A DNA stretch of 64,000 nucleotides from Ramlibacter terrae (GTDB taxonomy: Bacteria > Pseudomonadota > Gammaproteobacteria > Burkholderiales > Burkholderiaceae_C). The position numbers and the translations under genes were made by a program. Positions within the stretch are counted from its first letter, which is position 1. Every line of letters starts with the position of its first letter. The notes beneath the pieces were generated by a model, which was given only the letters and a program-made list of their open reading frames with translations, did no database searches and was not told the origin of the DNA. The stretch covers positions 682,001 through 746,000 of the forward strand of contig CP053418.1 in NCBI GenBank assembly GCA_013127575.1, written 5' to 3'. This document shows positions 37,649-49,865 of the stretch, piece after piece.

Positions 37649-40600
37649 ATGGAAGCAGCAGCCCAAGACCACGAATTGGCGAGCAACGACCGGGCCCGTT
37701 GGCCTGGGTGCTGGACGAGCTGCGCAAGTCGCTCGAATCCGCCTCGTCCGCGCTGCGCCGCTTCGTGCGCGACGCGCAGATGGCGCGCGGCGAGGACATG
37801 GCGTCGGTCGACGCCGGCCAGCTGCGCATCGCCCGCCAGCACATGCACCAGGCCGTCGGCGCGCTGGAGATGGTGGGCTGGCGGCCCCCGCCCACATGCT
37901 GCGCTGCATGGAAGGCGCGGTCCAGAAATTCATCGAGCGTCCCGAGCTGTGCACCGAGGCCGCCGCGGCCAAGGTCGAACGCGCCGGCTTCGCGCTGGCC
38001 GAATACCTCGAAGCATTGCTGGCCGGCAAGGCCGTGTCGCCGCTGAACCTGTTCCCCCAGTACAAGGACGTGCAGGAACTGAGCGGCGCCGACCGCGTGC
38101 ACCCCGCCGACCTGTGGGCGCTCGACTTCCGCTGGATCGACCTGCAAAGCCCCGCCGCTTCGGCCACGCTGGCCTACGAGCCGGCCGTGCGCGGCCGCAT
38201 GGACCAGGCCGTCCTGAAGATCGTGAAGGCGGCCGACCCGGCCGCCGGCCGCGAACTCGCCGAGATCAGCCTCGGGCTGGCCGCCGGCCGTGCCGCGCGC
38301 CAGCCGAAGACGTTCTGGAAGATCGCGGCCGGCTACTTCGAAGCCGTTTCGCTCGGGCTGCTGCCGCCCGACATCTATGTGAAGCGCGCCGCCTCGCGCG
38401 TGCTGCTGCAGTACGCCACGCTGGCCAAGGGCGACACCAGCGTATCGGACCGGCTGGCGCAAGACCTCGTCTTCTTCTGCGCGCAGGCCCTGCCGGCGCG
38501 TCCCACCGACGCTCCCGCGCTGATCGCGGTGCGCCGGGCTACGGCCGGGCCAAGAGCAAGCCGGTGGACTATGCCAGCAGCCCGTTCGGCCGCTTCGACC
38601 CGGTGCTGCTGTCGCAGCTGCGCAAGCGCATCGGCGCCGCCAAGGAAACCTGGTCGGCGCTCGCGGGCGGCGACACGCACAAGCTCAAGAACGTGGCCGA
38701 GCAGTTCATGGGCGTGTGCGAAACGCTCATCAAGCTCTATCCGCCCAGCGTGCCGCTGGCGCAGGCGATCGGCACGGCGATGGAGTCGCTGGTGCGCTCC
38801 AACCGCATCCCCGGCCCGGAACTGGCGATGGAAGTCGCCACCGCGGTGCTGTACCTCGAAGCCGCGTTCGGGACCTCGATCCCAACGACGCGCAACTGGC
38901 CGAGCGCACCACGCGCGCTGGCCACGCGCGCCGGGCAAGGTGGTGGCCGGCGGCCAGCCGGAACCGCTGGAACACTGGGTCGAAGACCTGTACCGCCGCG
39001 TGAGCGACCGCCAGACCATGGGCAGCGTGGTGGGCGAACTGCGCGGCACCCTCGGCGAGCTCGAGAAGGTGCTCGACCAGTTCTTCCGCAACCCGGCCGA
39101 AAAGGGCCCGCTGCGCGAAGCGCCGAACTACCTCGCGCAGATGCGCGGCGTGCTGTCGGTGCTGGGCCTCGACCAGGCTTCGCACGCCGTGGCGCGCATG
39201 CGCGACACGGTCGAAGGCATCATCACCACCGAAGTCGACGAAGAGCAGGCCCGCGCGGCCGGCACCTTCGAGAAGCTGGGCATCAACCTCGGTGCGCTCG
39301 GCTTCCTGATCGACATGCTGAACTACCAGCCTTCGCTGGCCAAGAAGCTGTTCGTGTGGGACGACCTGCAAGGCGAGCTGCGGCCGCTGATGGGCCGCGC
39401 GGTGGAGGCCGTCGCCGAGCCGGAAGAGCCGGTGCAGGAGCTCTCGCAGGAACTGCACGACGTCGTCACCGAAGCCGGCGAGTCGGGCATGGGCGAGCTG
39501 GGCCCCCGGCTCGACACGCTGGCCAAGCACGCGGTGCTGGCGCAGAACACCGCCGTGGCCACGGCCGCGCGCGAAGCGTCGGCCGCGGTCAGCGCGCAAG
39601 ACGATGCCGCCGCCGCGGTCGCCCTGAGCAACCTCACGGCGATCAGCCAGCCGGCGCCGGTCGCGCCCGCGCCGGCCGCCACGGCCGAAGAGGATTTCGA
39701 GGAAGACGACCTGCTCGACATCTTCCCGGAGGAAGCGCGCGAAGTCGTCGGCACCGGCCTGGCCGCGCTGCAGGCGCTGGCCGCCGAGCCGGGCAACCTG
39801 GCCGAAATGACCACGCTGCGCCGCGCGTTCCACACGCTCAAGGGCAGCTCGCGGATGGTCGGCCTCAACGAGTTCGGCGAAGCCGGCTGGTCGATGGAAC
39901 AGGTGATGAACACCTGGCTGGCCGACCAGAAGGCGTCCACCGAAGAGCTGCGCGCCCTGTGCACGCAGGCCCTCCGTGCGTTCGGCCTGTGGGTGGAGGA
40001 CATCGCGAAGCACACCGACGGCGAATGGAAGGCCGGCATGTTCCGCGGCCCGGCCGATGCGATGCGCACCGAGAACCGGCTGCTGGAGATCGCCACGCCG
40101 GGCGCCGCGACCGTGGTGGAACCCGTCCAAGCCGTCGAGCTGATCGAGGCGATCGAAGTGCCGTCGCTGGAGGAAGTCGCCCCCGTGGCCGAAGCGCCGC
40201 AGGCCGCGCCGCAAGAAGCCGCGCCCGTGGTGTCCGATTTCGACTTCAACTTCGACCTCGCGCCCCCGGAACTGCCGCCCGAGGCGCCGGCGCCGGCCGC
40301 TGAAACCGTCTCGGTTTCCGTTGCCGCTCCGATGCCGGAGCTGCCCGCCTTCACCATGGACTTCACGCCCATGGAACCGGCGGCCGAGCCGGAGCCGGAA
40401 CGCGCCGCCGCCGCCGAATCGGTGGAACTGTCGGCGGACGAACTGCCGCCGGAGTTCGCCGAACTCGCGGCCACGATGATCATGCCGAAGGCCGCGGCGC
40501 CCGAATCCCTGCCCGAGCCGGATCCGTTCGTCGAGAACGACGCCTTCAACACCACGGTGATCCAGCCCCGGATGGAATTCACCGCGCCCCCGCGGCCGAG

Positions 40601-43600
40601 CCCGAGCGGGCCGCGCCGGTCGAGATCGAGGTGTTCGACTTCACCAGCCTGGCCGCGCCGGCCCCCGTCACCCAGCCGCAACCCCAGCACGTGCCGGTCG
40701 CCGAAGTCCCGGTGTTCGAAGCGCCGGTGTTCGAAGCCCCTGTGTTCGAAGCCCGGGTTGAAACCCTCCCCGAGCCCGCGCCTGAAGTGGTGCCGGAGCC
40801 GGTGGCCGAAGCGGCACCCGAACCCGTGGCCGATGCCCGGGTGCCGCGCGACGAGCAGGTCAAGGTGATCGGCACGCTGCGCATCGGCATCCCGCTGTAC
40901 AACGTGTACCTGAACGAGGCGGACGAGTGGTCGCGCCGCCTCGCCACCGAGATCAGCGAGTGGGCGCTGGAGATGAACCAGCGCGTGCCCGACTCCACCG
41001 TCGGCTGGGCGCATTCGTTGGCCGGCAGCTCCGCCACCGTGGGCTTCCACGCGCTGTCCGAGATCGCCCGCGCGCTCGAAGGCGCGCTGCAGCACACGCA
41101 GTCGATCGCCTGCGGCACGCCGGCGCACGCGCAGACCTTCACCGAAGCGGCCGAGGAAGTGCGGCGCCTGCTGCACCAGTTCGCCGCCGGTTTCCTGAAG
41201 GAGCCCGACGCCCGCCTGCTGCGCGAGCTGCAGGCGCTGAAGGACGCCGAGGGCGAACCGCGCGCCGAACCGGCGCCGGCGCAGGCGCCGATCTCCGGCT
41301 TCGGCGATCTCGACTTCGGCAACCTGCCCAAGCCCGAAGCCGCCGCTCCCGCCTACGCGGCGCCGGTGCAATCCGGCCCGATGCTGCAGCCGGTGCAGAA
41401 CGTGCCGGTCGCGCGCCAGGCGCCGGTCGTGTCGGTCAGCGACGAGGACGACCTCGACGTCACCGACGCCATCGATCCCGACCTGTTCCCGATCTTCGAG
41501 GAAGAGGCGGCCGAACTGATGCCCGCGCTGGGCGGCTCGCTGCGCCTGTGGGCCGCGCATCCCAGCCAGCGCGAGCCGCGCGACCGGTGCTGCGCGCGCT
41601 GCACACGCTCAAGGGCAGCGCCCGCCCGGCCGGCGCGCTGCGCCTGGGCGAGCTGTCGCACCGCATGGAGTCGGAAGTCGAGCACACGGGCAGCGACAAC
41701 ATCGCCGCTTCGGACATCGAGGAACTGCTCCAGCGCTTCGACACCATGCAGGCGCGCTTCGACACGCTGCGCGCCACCGGCGGTTTCGCCCCGGCCGAAG
41801 CGGAAGCGGAACCCGTCGCCGCCGCCCCGGAGATCGCCGTCGACCAGCCGCTGCCCGCGGCCAACGACGCCGGCGCTTCGCAGCCCGCCACGCAGGCCCA
41901 GCCCGCCACGCCGGCGCCGGCGCGCACCGCCATCGCGATGCCCGTGGCCACCGCGCTCAGCCCGTCGCGCCAAGTCTCCAACCGGGCGGTGCGCGTGCGC
42001 TCGCAACTGCTGGACCGCACGGTCAACCAGGCCGGCGAGGTGATGATCACGCGTTCGCGGCTGGAAAACGAGCTCAAGCAGCTGCGCGGCTCGCTCGGCG
42101 ACCTCACCGGCAACCTCGACCGCCTGCGCACCCAGCTGCGCGACATCGAGCTGCAGGCCGAGTCGCAGATGCAGTCCCGCATGGCGCAGGCCAAGGACAC
42201 CGCTTCGGGCTTCGACCCGCTGGAGTTCGACCGCTTCACGCGGGTGCAGGAACTCACGCGCATGATGGCCGAGTCGGTCAACGACGTTGCCACCGTGCAG
42301 CGCAACATCCACCGCGTGGTGGAAGCGACCGAAGACGACCTGATCGCCCAGGCCCGCCAGACCCGCGAACTGCAGCGCGACCTGCTGCGCACGCGCATGG
42401 TGGAGTTCGAAGGCATCTCCGACCGCCTGTACCGGGTGGTGCGGCTGGCCGCCAAGGAAAGCGGCAAGCAGGTCAAGCTCGACATCGTCGGCGGCTCCAT
42501 CGAGATGGACCGCGGCGTGCTGGACCGCATGACGCCCGCGTTCGAACACCTGCTGCGCAACTGCGTGGCCCACGGTGTCGAGCGTCCGGAAGTGCGCTCC
42601 GTCGCCGGCAAGGAGAGCCCACCGGCGCGATCGCGATCCACGTGCGGCAGGAAGGCAACGACGTCTCGGTCGAATTCGAGGACGATGGCGCCGGCCTCAA
42701 CCTGCATCGCATCCGCGAGAAGGCGATCCAGCAGGGGCTGATCCAGCCCGACCAGCCGCTGTCCGACGGCGACGCCGCCAACCTGATCTTCCTGCCGGGC
42801 TTCTCGACGGCCGCGCAGGTGACCGAACTGGCCGGCCGCGGCATCGGCATGGACGTGGTGCGCTCCGAAGTCAACGCGCTCGGCGGCCGCATCGAAACCA
42901 GCACCCAGCCGGGCCGCGGCACGAGCTTCAAGCTGGTGCTGCCGCTGACCACCGCCGTCACGCAGGTGGTGATGATCCGCAGCGGCAAGCTGGCCGTGGG
43001 CGTGCCCGCCAACCTCGTCGAACTGGTGCGCCGCGCCACCGTCAAGGAAGTGCAGCAGGCCTACAACGGCGGCATGTTCGAATTTGCCGGCGAGCAGCTG
43101 CCCTTCTTCTGGTCGGGCGCGCTGCTGCTGCAGTCGTCGACGCGCAGCAGCGAGCCGCAGGGCAAGACGCTGCCGGTCGTGATCTTCCGCTCGGCGGCGC
43201 AGCGCATCGCGGTGCACGTCGACGAAGTGCTGGGCAACCGGGAAGTGGTGGTGAAGAACCTCGGGCCGCAGCTGTCCCGCCTGCCGGGTTTGGCCGGCAT
43301 GACGGTGCTGGCGTCCGGCGCGGTGGTGCTGATCTACAACCCGGTGGCCCTGACGCAGGTGTACGGCGACCAGGCGCGGCAGATGAGCGCCGACAGCGCC
43401 CAGCCGGAGATGCTGGAGCAGGCCGGCAAGCCGGCCGCGCCGCTGATGCCGGTGGCGCCCGCGGTGCCGCTGGTGCTGGTGGTCGACGACTCGATCACGG
43501 TGCGCCGCGTCACGCAGCGCCTGCTGCAGCGCGAAGGCTACCGCGTGGCGCTGGCGGCCGACGGCCTGCAGGCGCTGGAGCGGCTGGCCGACGAACTGCC

Positions 43601-43839
43601 GTCGGTGGTGCTGTCCGACATCGAGATGCCGCGCATGGACGGCTTCGACTGGCCCGCAACATCCGCGGCGACGCGCGCCTGGCGCACCTGCCGATCGTGA
43701 TGATCACATCGCGCATCGCCGAGAAGCACCGCGAGCACGCGCGTGAACTCGGCGTGAACCACTACCGGGCAAGCCGTACTCCGAAGAGGAGCTGATGAGC
43801 CTGGTGAAGCACTATTGCCGGCAGGCGGTGGAAGCTTAG
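37649..43839 (+). CDS. chpA: Pil-Chp hybrid chemotaxis histidine kinase ChpA
   Basis: Giant CheA-type kinase, about 2,070 residues. Long N-terminal FimL/HPt-like region (degenerate, no phospho-His), then HPt modules with AFHTLKGSSRMVG (about residue 727), WAHSLAGSSATVG (about 1120) and ALHTLKGSARPAG (about 1317), separated by Pro/Ala/Glu-rich linkers. Next are the dimerisation domain, HATPase (HLLRNCVAHGVERP, GRGIGMDVVRSEVNALGG), the CheW-like domain and a C-terminal receiver (LVVDDSITVRRVTQRLL, LSDIEMPRMDG). About ten frame breaks (for example 37697, 37884, 38545, 38886, 38930, 40591, 41585, 43653, 43768), nearly all at restored CCWGG; the one at 42622 is not. It phosphorylates PilG/PilH to control twitching. 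Confidence 0.93.
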
Positions 43840-43876
43840 CCGGATGCGGCTGTCCGTTCCCGCGTTTTGCGAGGCC

Positions 43877-45283
43877 TTACCCCTTCACCACCGCGTACCG
43901 CCGCAACGTCTCCTCCCGCGCCTGCGCGTGATCGACGATGGGCGGAGGGTAGTCCACCGGCACGCCCGCCTCCCACGGCGCATGGATCGCCTTCGGCGGC
44001 AGCTTCGCCAGTTGCGGCAGGTAGCGCACGATGAACTTGCCCTCGGCGTCGAAGCGCTCGCTCTGGCTCACCGGGTTGAAGATGCGGAAGTAGGGCTGCG
44101 CGTCGCAGCCCGATGAACTCGCCCACTGCCAGCCGCCGTTGTTGGCGGCCAGGTCGTAGTCGTTCAGCTTCTCCGCGAAGTAGCGCTCGCCGCGGCGCCA
44201 GTCGATGCCGAGGTCCTTGCACAGGAAGCTGGCCGTGACCATGCGCAGGCGGTTGTGCATGTAGCCGGTCCGGTTCAACTGCAGCATGGCCGCGTCCACC
44301 AGCGGGTAGCCGGTGCGGCCTTCGCACCAGGCGGCGAAGTGTTCGTCGGCCAGCGCGCCTTGCGCCCAGGCGATGCGGTCGTATTCGGGCTTGAAGCTTT
44401 CGCCGCGGCCTACTTGCGGAAAATTGGCCAGCACACGGAAGTAGAAGTCGCGCCAGGCCAGTTCCTTCAGCCAGGTCGCCGCGCCGCTGCTGCTGCGCTC
44501 CCGCGCCAGCCTCGCCAGCTGCCGGATCGACACCGTGCCGAAGCGCAGGTGCACGCCCGGGTAGCTCGGGCCCTTCACGGCCGGCAGGTCGCGCAGCGCG
44601 TCGTAGCGGTCCAGGCGGGGGAGGAAGTCCTCCAGCAGGGCGTGCGCGCCCGCTTCGCCGCGCCCCGGGGAAGGTCGTGCAGGTTGGTCGGCGCGAAGCC
44701 CGGGTCGGCCAGCGCGGGCACCGGACGCCGCCCCTTCGCCAACCGGGCCGCATAGTGCTCCACCGGATACGCCTTCACGTAGAAATCGTCCAGCTTCGCC
44801 AGCCAGGCCCGGCTGTACGGGGTGAAGACGGAGTAGGGCTTTCCCGCCTGCGTCAATACCTCCTCGGCGTTCGAACAGGACCTGGTCCTTGGACGTGTGC
44901 AGCGCCACGCCGACCTGCTCCAGCGCCGTCCGCACCGCCACGTCGCGCTCGGCGGCGTACGGCTCATCGTCGTGGTTGGCGAAGACCGCCTGAACGCCGA
45001 GTTCGGACGCGAGGCGCGGAATTTCCTCCGCGGCGGTTCCATGCAGCACCAGCAGCCCCGCGCCGGCGAGTTCGCGCAGCCGTTCGTCCAGCGCCAGCAC
45101 CGCATCGTGGATGAATTCCACCCGCCGGTCCTGCCGAGGCAACGTTGCCGGGAGGGCCGTATCGAAGAGGAAGGCGCAGTGGACCTGCCGGCAGGCCTTC
45201 AGGGCGTGGAAGAGAGCGGCGTTGTCGGCCAGCCGCAGGTCGCGGCGCAGCCAGACGAGGCCGGCCGCGTAGGTCGGGTCCAT
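43877..45283 (-). CDS. phr: deoxyribodipyrimidine photo-lyase
   Basis: FAD-dependent CPD photolyase, about 470 residues. N-terminal antenna domain LVWLRRDLRLADNAALFHAL; C-terminal catalytic domain with EGRTGYPLVDAAMLQLNRTG, MHNRLRMVTASFLCKDLGID and KLNDYDLAANNGGWQWASSS, the FAD and pyrimidine-dimer binding signature. Two breaks, near 44872 (LFER(A)EEVLTQAG) and 44689 (HDL(S)PGRGEAGAHALL), neither at an obvious CCWGG. The start codon is only 21 bases from divergent algH. Confidence 0.93.
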   Translation of the reverse strand: MDPTYAAGLVWLRRDLRLADNAALFHALKACRQVHCAFLFDTALPATLPRQDRRVEFIHDAVLALDERLRELAGAGLLVLHGTAAEEIPRLASELGVQAVFANHDDEPYAAERDVAVRTALEQVGVALHTSKDQVLFERRGGIDAGGKALLRLHPVQPGLAGEAGRFLREGVSGGALCGPVGEGAASGARAGRPGLRADQPARPSPGRGEAGAHALLEDFLPRLDRYDALRDLPAVKGPSYPGVHLRFGTVSIRQLARLARERSSSGAATWLKELAWRDFYFRVLANFPQVGRGESFKPEYDRIAWAQGALADEHFAAWCEGRTGYPLVDAAMLQLNRTGYMHNRLRMVTASFLCKDLGIDWRRGERYFAEKLNDYDLAANNGGWQWASSSGCDAQPYFRIFNPVSQSERFDAEGKFIVRYLPQLAKLPPKAIHAPWEAGVPVDYPPPIVDHAQAREETLRRYAVVKG

Positions 45284-45304
45284 AGCAACTAAAATCAACG
45301 CATC

Positions 45305-45902
45305 ATGCCGCCCGAGGCCGACCAGATCAACCTGACCCACCACTTCCTCATCGCCATGCCGCAGCTGGAGGACGCTTCCTTCGCGCGCTCGGTGGTGTAC
45401 CTCTGCGAGCACAGCCCGCGGGGCGCGCTCGGGCTCGTGATCAACAAGCCGACCGACATCAACCTCAAGCACCTGTTCGACAAGGTCGACCTGCCGCTGG
45501 GCCGCGACGACTGGCCCGCACGCCGGTGCTGCAGGGCGGCCCGGTGCAGACCGAGCGCGGCTTCGTGCTGCACGAGGCGGTGCATGCCGAAGGCGGCGAC
45601 GCCAACGAGTCGGTCTATGCGTCCACCATGACGATCCCCGGCGGCTGGAGATGACCACCTCCAAGGACGTGCTGGAAGCCATCGCCACCGGCTCCGGCCC
45701 GCGCAAGGTGCTGGTCACGCTCGGCTACTCCGCTCGGGGCGAGGGCCAGCTCGAATCCGAACTGGCCGAGAACAGCTGGCTGACCGTCGATGCCGACCCC
45801 GCCGTGATCTTCGACACCCCGATCGAGGAACGCTACGAGAAGGCGCTGTCGCTGCTGGGCCTGCAGTCGTGGATGCTGTCGCCGGGCGCCGGGCATGCCT
45901 GA
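45305..45902 (+). CDS. algH: YqgE/AlgH family protein
   Basis: About 199 residues of the UPF0301/AlgH family. [42 protein letters not shown] and [24 protein letters not shown] are the family's most conserved parts. Losses near 45512 ([15 protein letters not shown]) and 45646 ([11 protein letters not shown]), both CCTGG read as CTGG. It overlaps ruvX by eight bases and heads the algH-ruvX-pyrR-pyrB-pyrX operon conserved in beta- and gammaproteobacteria. Molecular role unknown. Confidence 0.92.
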
Positions 45903-46310
45903 GTCCGGCGCCGCCGACGTTCCCCCGCACCACCAGACCTTCCTCGCTTTCGATTTCGGGCTGAAGCGCACCGGCGTCGCGGTGGGCAACCGCATGCTGC
46001 GGACCGCCACGCCGCAGGCGACCATCAAGGCCGAAGGCGCGGAGCCGCGGCTGACTGCGGTTGCCGAACGGGTGCGCGAATGGCAACCCGACGCGCTGGT
46101 GGTCGGCGTGCCCTTCCACCCGGGACGGCGCCAGCCACGAGAATACGGAGCGCGCCCGCAAGTTCGCCCGCCAGCTGCGCTCGCGTTTCAAGCAACCCGT
46201 GTACGAGGTGGACGAGCGGTACAGCACCACCGAGGCGCTGGCCAGCGGCGCCCGCGATGCCGATGCCGCGTCCGCCTGCATCATCTGGAACAGTTCCTGA
46301 GGAACCTGCC

Positions 46311-46314
<4 letters not shown>
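45895..46314 (+). CDS. ruvX: Holliday junction resolvase-like RuvX (YqgF)
   Basis: RNase H-fold nuclease of about 139 residues involved in 16S rRNA maturation. FLAFDFGLKRTGVAVGN carries the first Asp, ALVVGVPFHPDGASHEN the second region, and YEVDERYSTTEAL and DADAASACIILEQFL the rest. An inserted base near 46130 and a loss near 46287 (CIILEQFLRN; CCTGG read as CTGG) break it. Overlaps algH and pyrR. Confidence 0.93.
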
Positions 46315-46837
<523 letters not shown>

Positions 46838-46839
46838 CC

Positions 46840-47811
46840 ATGCTGAACAAACGCAACCCGCAACTGAACAAGAACGGCGAACTGATCCACCTGCTGTCGG
46901 TGGAAGGGCTGCCGAAGGACATCCTCACGCACATCCTCGACACCGCGTCGAACTTCGTCAGCGTGAACGACCGCGAGGTCAAGAAGGTGCCGCTGCTGCG
47001 CGGCAAGAGCGTGTTCAACCTGTTCTTCGAGAACAGCACGCGCACCCGCACCACCTTCGAGATCGCGGCGACGCGGCTGTCGGCCGACGTGATCAACCTC
47101 GACATCGCGCGTTCGTCCGCCAGCAAGGGCGAGTCGCTGCTGGACACCATCGCCAACCTGTCGGCGATGGCCGCCGACCTGTTCGTGGTGCGGCACAGCG
47201 AGTCGGGCGCGCCCTACCTGATCGCGCAGCACGTCGCGCCGCACGTGCACGTGATCAACGCCGGCGACGGCCGCCACGCGCACCCCACGCAGGGCCTGCT
47301 CGACATGTACACGATCCGCCACTACAAGAAGGACTTCAGCAACCTCACGGTGGCCATCGTGGGCGACGTGCTGCACTCGCGCGTGGCGCGCTCCGACATC
47401 AACGCGCTGACCACGCTGGGCTGTGCCGAAGTGCGCGTGGTCGGCCCCAAGACGCTGGTGCCGGCCGACATGGCGCCGATGGGCGTGCGGGTCTTCCACT
47501 CGCTGGAAGAAGGCCTGAAAGGCTGCGACGTGGTCATCATGCTGCGGCTGCAGAACGAGCGCATGAGCGGCGCGCTGCTGCCGTCGTCGCAGGAGTTCTT
47601 CAAGCGCTACGGCCTCACGCCGGAGCGGCTGGCGCTGGCCAAGCCCGACGCGATCGTGATGCACCCGGGGCCGATCAACCGCGGCGTGGAAATCGATTCG
47701 TCCGTGGTGGACGGCAAGCAGAGCGTGATCCTGCCGCAGGTGACCTTCGGCATCGCCGTGCGGATGGCGGTGATGAGCATCGTCGCCGGCAACACGCGGG
47801 AGGGCGCATGA
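46840..47811 (+). CDS. pyrB: aspartate carbamoyltransferase catalytic subunit
   Basis: 323 residues, intact. Carbamoyl-phosphate-binding [33 protein letters not shown], and the HPTQGLLDM loop with HxxxHPTQ. C-terminal [17 protein letters not shown] is the aspartate loop. It starts two bases after the pyrR stop and its TGA overlaps the ATG of the inactive dihydroorotase, fitting the class of ATCase that needs PyrX for assembly. Confidence 0.97.
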   Translation: MLNKRNPQLNKNGELIHLLSVEGLPKDILTHILDTASNFVSVNDREVKKVPLLRGKSVFNLFFENSTRTRTTFEIAATRLSADVINLDIARSSASKGESLLDTIANLSAMAADLFVVRHSESGAPYLIAQHVAPHVHVINAGDGRHAHPTQGLLDMYTIRHYKKDFSNLTVAIVGDVLHSRVARSDINALTTLGCAEVRVVGPKTLVPADMAPMGVRVFHSLEEGLKGCDVVIMLRLQNERMSGALLPSSQEFFKRYGLTPERLALAKPDAIVMHPGPINRGVEIDSSVVDGKQSVILPQVTFGIAVRMAVMSIVAGNTREGA

Positions 47812-49118
47812 AGATCCTGATCAAGAACGGCCGCGTCATCGACCCGGCCCGCAATTTCGACGAGATCGCCGACGTCGCGATCGCCGCCGGCCGCATCATC
47901 AGCGTCGGCAAGCCGCCCGAAGGTTTCTCCGGCGCGCGCGTGATCGACGCGCGCGGCTGCATCGTCGCCCCGGGCCTGGTCGACTGGCCGTGCGCCTGCG
48001 CGAGCCGGGCCACGAGCACGAAGGCATGCTGGAATCCGAGATGGCCGCGGCGGTCGCGGGCGGCGTGACCTCGCTGGTGTGCCCGCCCGACACCGACCCG
48101 GTGCTGGACGAGCCCGGCCGGTCGACATGCTCAAGTTCCGCGCCGAGAAGCTGCACCAGGCGCGCGTGTTCCCGCTCGGGGCGCTCACGCGCGGGCTGCA
48201 GGGCGAAGTGCTGACCGAGATGGCGGAACTGACCGAATCCGGCTGCGTCGGCTTCAGCAGCCGGCCGAGGTGCCGCTGCAGAACACGCAGGTGCTGCAGC
48301 GCGCGCTGCAATACGCGGCCACGTACGGCTATTCCGTCTGGCTGCGGCCCCGGGAGTACCACACGGGCAAGGGCGTGGCCGCCAGCGGCCCGCTGGCCAC
48401 CACCCGCCGGGCCTGTCCGGCGTGCCGGTGGCCGCCGAGACGATCGCGCTGCACACCATCCACGGAACTGGTGCGCGTCACCGGCGCCCGCGTCCACCTG
48501 TGCCGCATCAGCAGCGCGGCCGGCGTGGCGCTGGTGCGCGCGGCGAAGGAGCAGGGGCTGCCGGTCACCTGCGACGTGAGCATCAACTCGCTGCACCTGA
48601 CCGACGTCGACATCGGCTACTTCGACAGCCGCATGCGCCTGACGCCGCCGCTGCGGCAGCAGCGCGATCGCGACGCGCTGCGCGAGGGCCTGGCCGATGG
48701 CACCGTCGACGCGCTGGTGTCCGACCACACGCCGGTCGACGAAGACGCGAAGCAGATTCCATTTGCCGAAGCCGAGCCGGGCGCCACCGGTCTCGAACTG
48801 CTGCTCGGGCTGGCGCTGAAGTGGGCGCAGGAGGACGGCGTCGGCCTGAGCCACGCGCTGTCGGTGCTGACCAGCGAGCCGGCGCGCGTGCTCGGTTCCG
48901 CGCTCGGCACGCTGCAGGCCAGCGCCGGCCGGCTCGCCGACGGCGGCGTCGCCGACGTCTGCATCTTCGACGCCGACGCGCCGTGGGCCGTCGAGCCGTC
49001 GCAGCTGCGCAGCCGGGGCCGCCACACCCCGTTCGGCGGGCATGAACTGCCGGCGCGCGTGCGTTGCACCATCGTCGGCGGCCAAGTCGCCTACGAGGGG
49101 TGGCCGGCCTCCGCGTGA
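47808..49118 (+). CDS. pyrX: dihydroorotase-like ATCase subunit PyrX (PyrC')
   Basis: Dihydroorotase homologue of about 430 residues. The catalytic HxHxREPG is replaced by [14 protein letters not shown], so the metal-binding histidines are missing. This marks the non-catalytic PyrX that builds the ATCase dodecamer with Pyr[47 protein letters not shown] and [16 protein letters not shown] are the landmarks. Breaks near 47986, 48118, 48263, 48397 and 48464, and one substitution near 48352 (PQEYHTG read as PREYHTG), all at CCWGG. Starts inside the pyrB stop. Confidence 0.92.
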
Positions 49119-49852
49119 GAGCGTTCGCGGCGCCCTTCCGGCTGCTGCGCGCCGTGCTGCACGCGCTGCACGGCTGGTTCGACATCGTCGTTCTGTTCCC
49201 GCGCTGGTCGACCCAGCGGCGCGAAGCGCGCGTGCAGGCTGGGCGGGCGCCATGTTGCGCATCCTCGGCATCCCGCTGCAAGTGGAAGGCACGCCGGCGC
49301 CGCACGGCCCGGTGCTGCTGGTGGCCAACCACATCTCCCTGGCTCGACGTCCTGGTGATGCATGCGGCGCGGCACTGCCGCTTCGTGTCCAAGGCCGACG
49401 TGAAGCACTGGCCGCTGATCGGCACGCTGGCCACCGGCGGCGGCACGCTCTACATCGAGCGCGAGAAGCGGCGCGACGCCATGCGCGTCGTGCACCACAT
49501 GGCGCAGAGCCTGAAGGCCGGCGAGATCGTGGCCGTGTTCCCCGAAGGCACCACGAGCGACGGGCGCACGCTGCTGCCCTTCCACGGCAACCTGGTGCAG
49601 GCGGCGATCAGCGCCAACGCGCCGGTGCAGCCGGTGGGCCTGCGCTTCATCGACGCCGCGACCGGCCACGACAGCATCGGCCCGCTGTACATTGACGACG
49701 ACACGCTGCTCGGTTCGCTGTGGCGCACGCTGGCCGGCCCGCCCTTCGTGGCGCGGGTGCGGTTCGGGCCGTTGCAGCACTACGCCGGCCGCGACCGCCG
49801 GGCCTGGGCGCGGGACCTGCGCGCCGAAGTGGACGCGCTGCGCCGCGACTGA
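49115..49852 (+). CDS. plsC: 1-acyl-sn-glycerol-3-phosphate acyltransferase
   Basis: LPLAT-family acyltransferase of about 246 residues that makes phosphatidic acid. The catalytic NHISWLDVL is the HxxxxD box (H-I-S-W-L-D); FPEGTTSDGRTLLPFHGNL is the glycerophosphate-binding motif III, and LVQAAISANAPVQPVGLRF follows. GTG at 49115 overlaps the PyrX stop. Two errors: a loss near 49236 (RVQAWAGAML expected) and an extra C near 49342 (ISWLDVLV; CCTGG read as CCCTGG), which partly cancel. Confidence 0.9.
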   Translation: MRAFAAPFRLLRAVLHALHGWFDIVVLFPRWSTQRREARVQAGRAPCCASSASRCKWKARRRRTARCCWWPTTSPWLDVLVMHAARHCRFVSKADVKHWPLIGTLATGGGTLYIEREKRRDAMRVVHHMAQSLKAGEIVAVFPEGTTSDGRTLLPFHGNLVQAAISANAPVQPVGLRFIDAATGHDSIGPLYIDDDTLLGSLWRTLAGPPFVARVRFGPLQHYAGRDRRAWARDLRAEVDALRRD

Positions 49853-49865
49853 CGAAGGAGGCGTC

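Noticed and set aside
39323..41560. Long antisense ORF over chpA
   Set aside because: Ser/Gly/Ala-rich shadow of the Pro/Glu/Ala linkers; no motif and no start signal.
37649..43839. chpA region as several separate kinase genes
   Set aside because: The pieces follow one another in correct domain order and join by single-base repairs at CCWGG.
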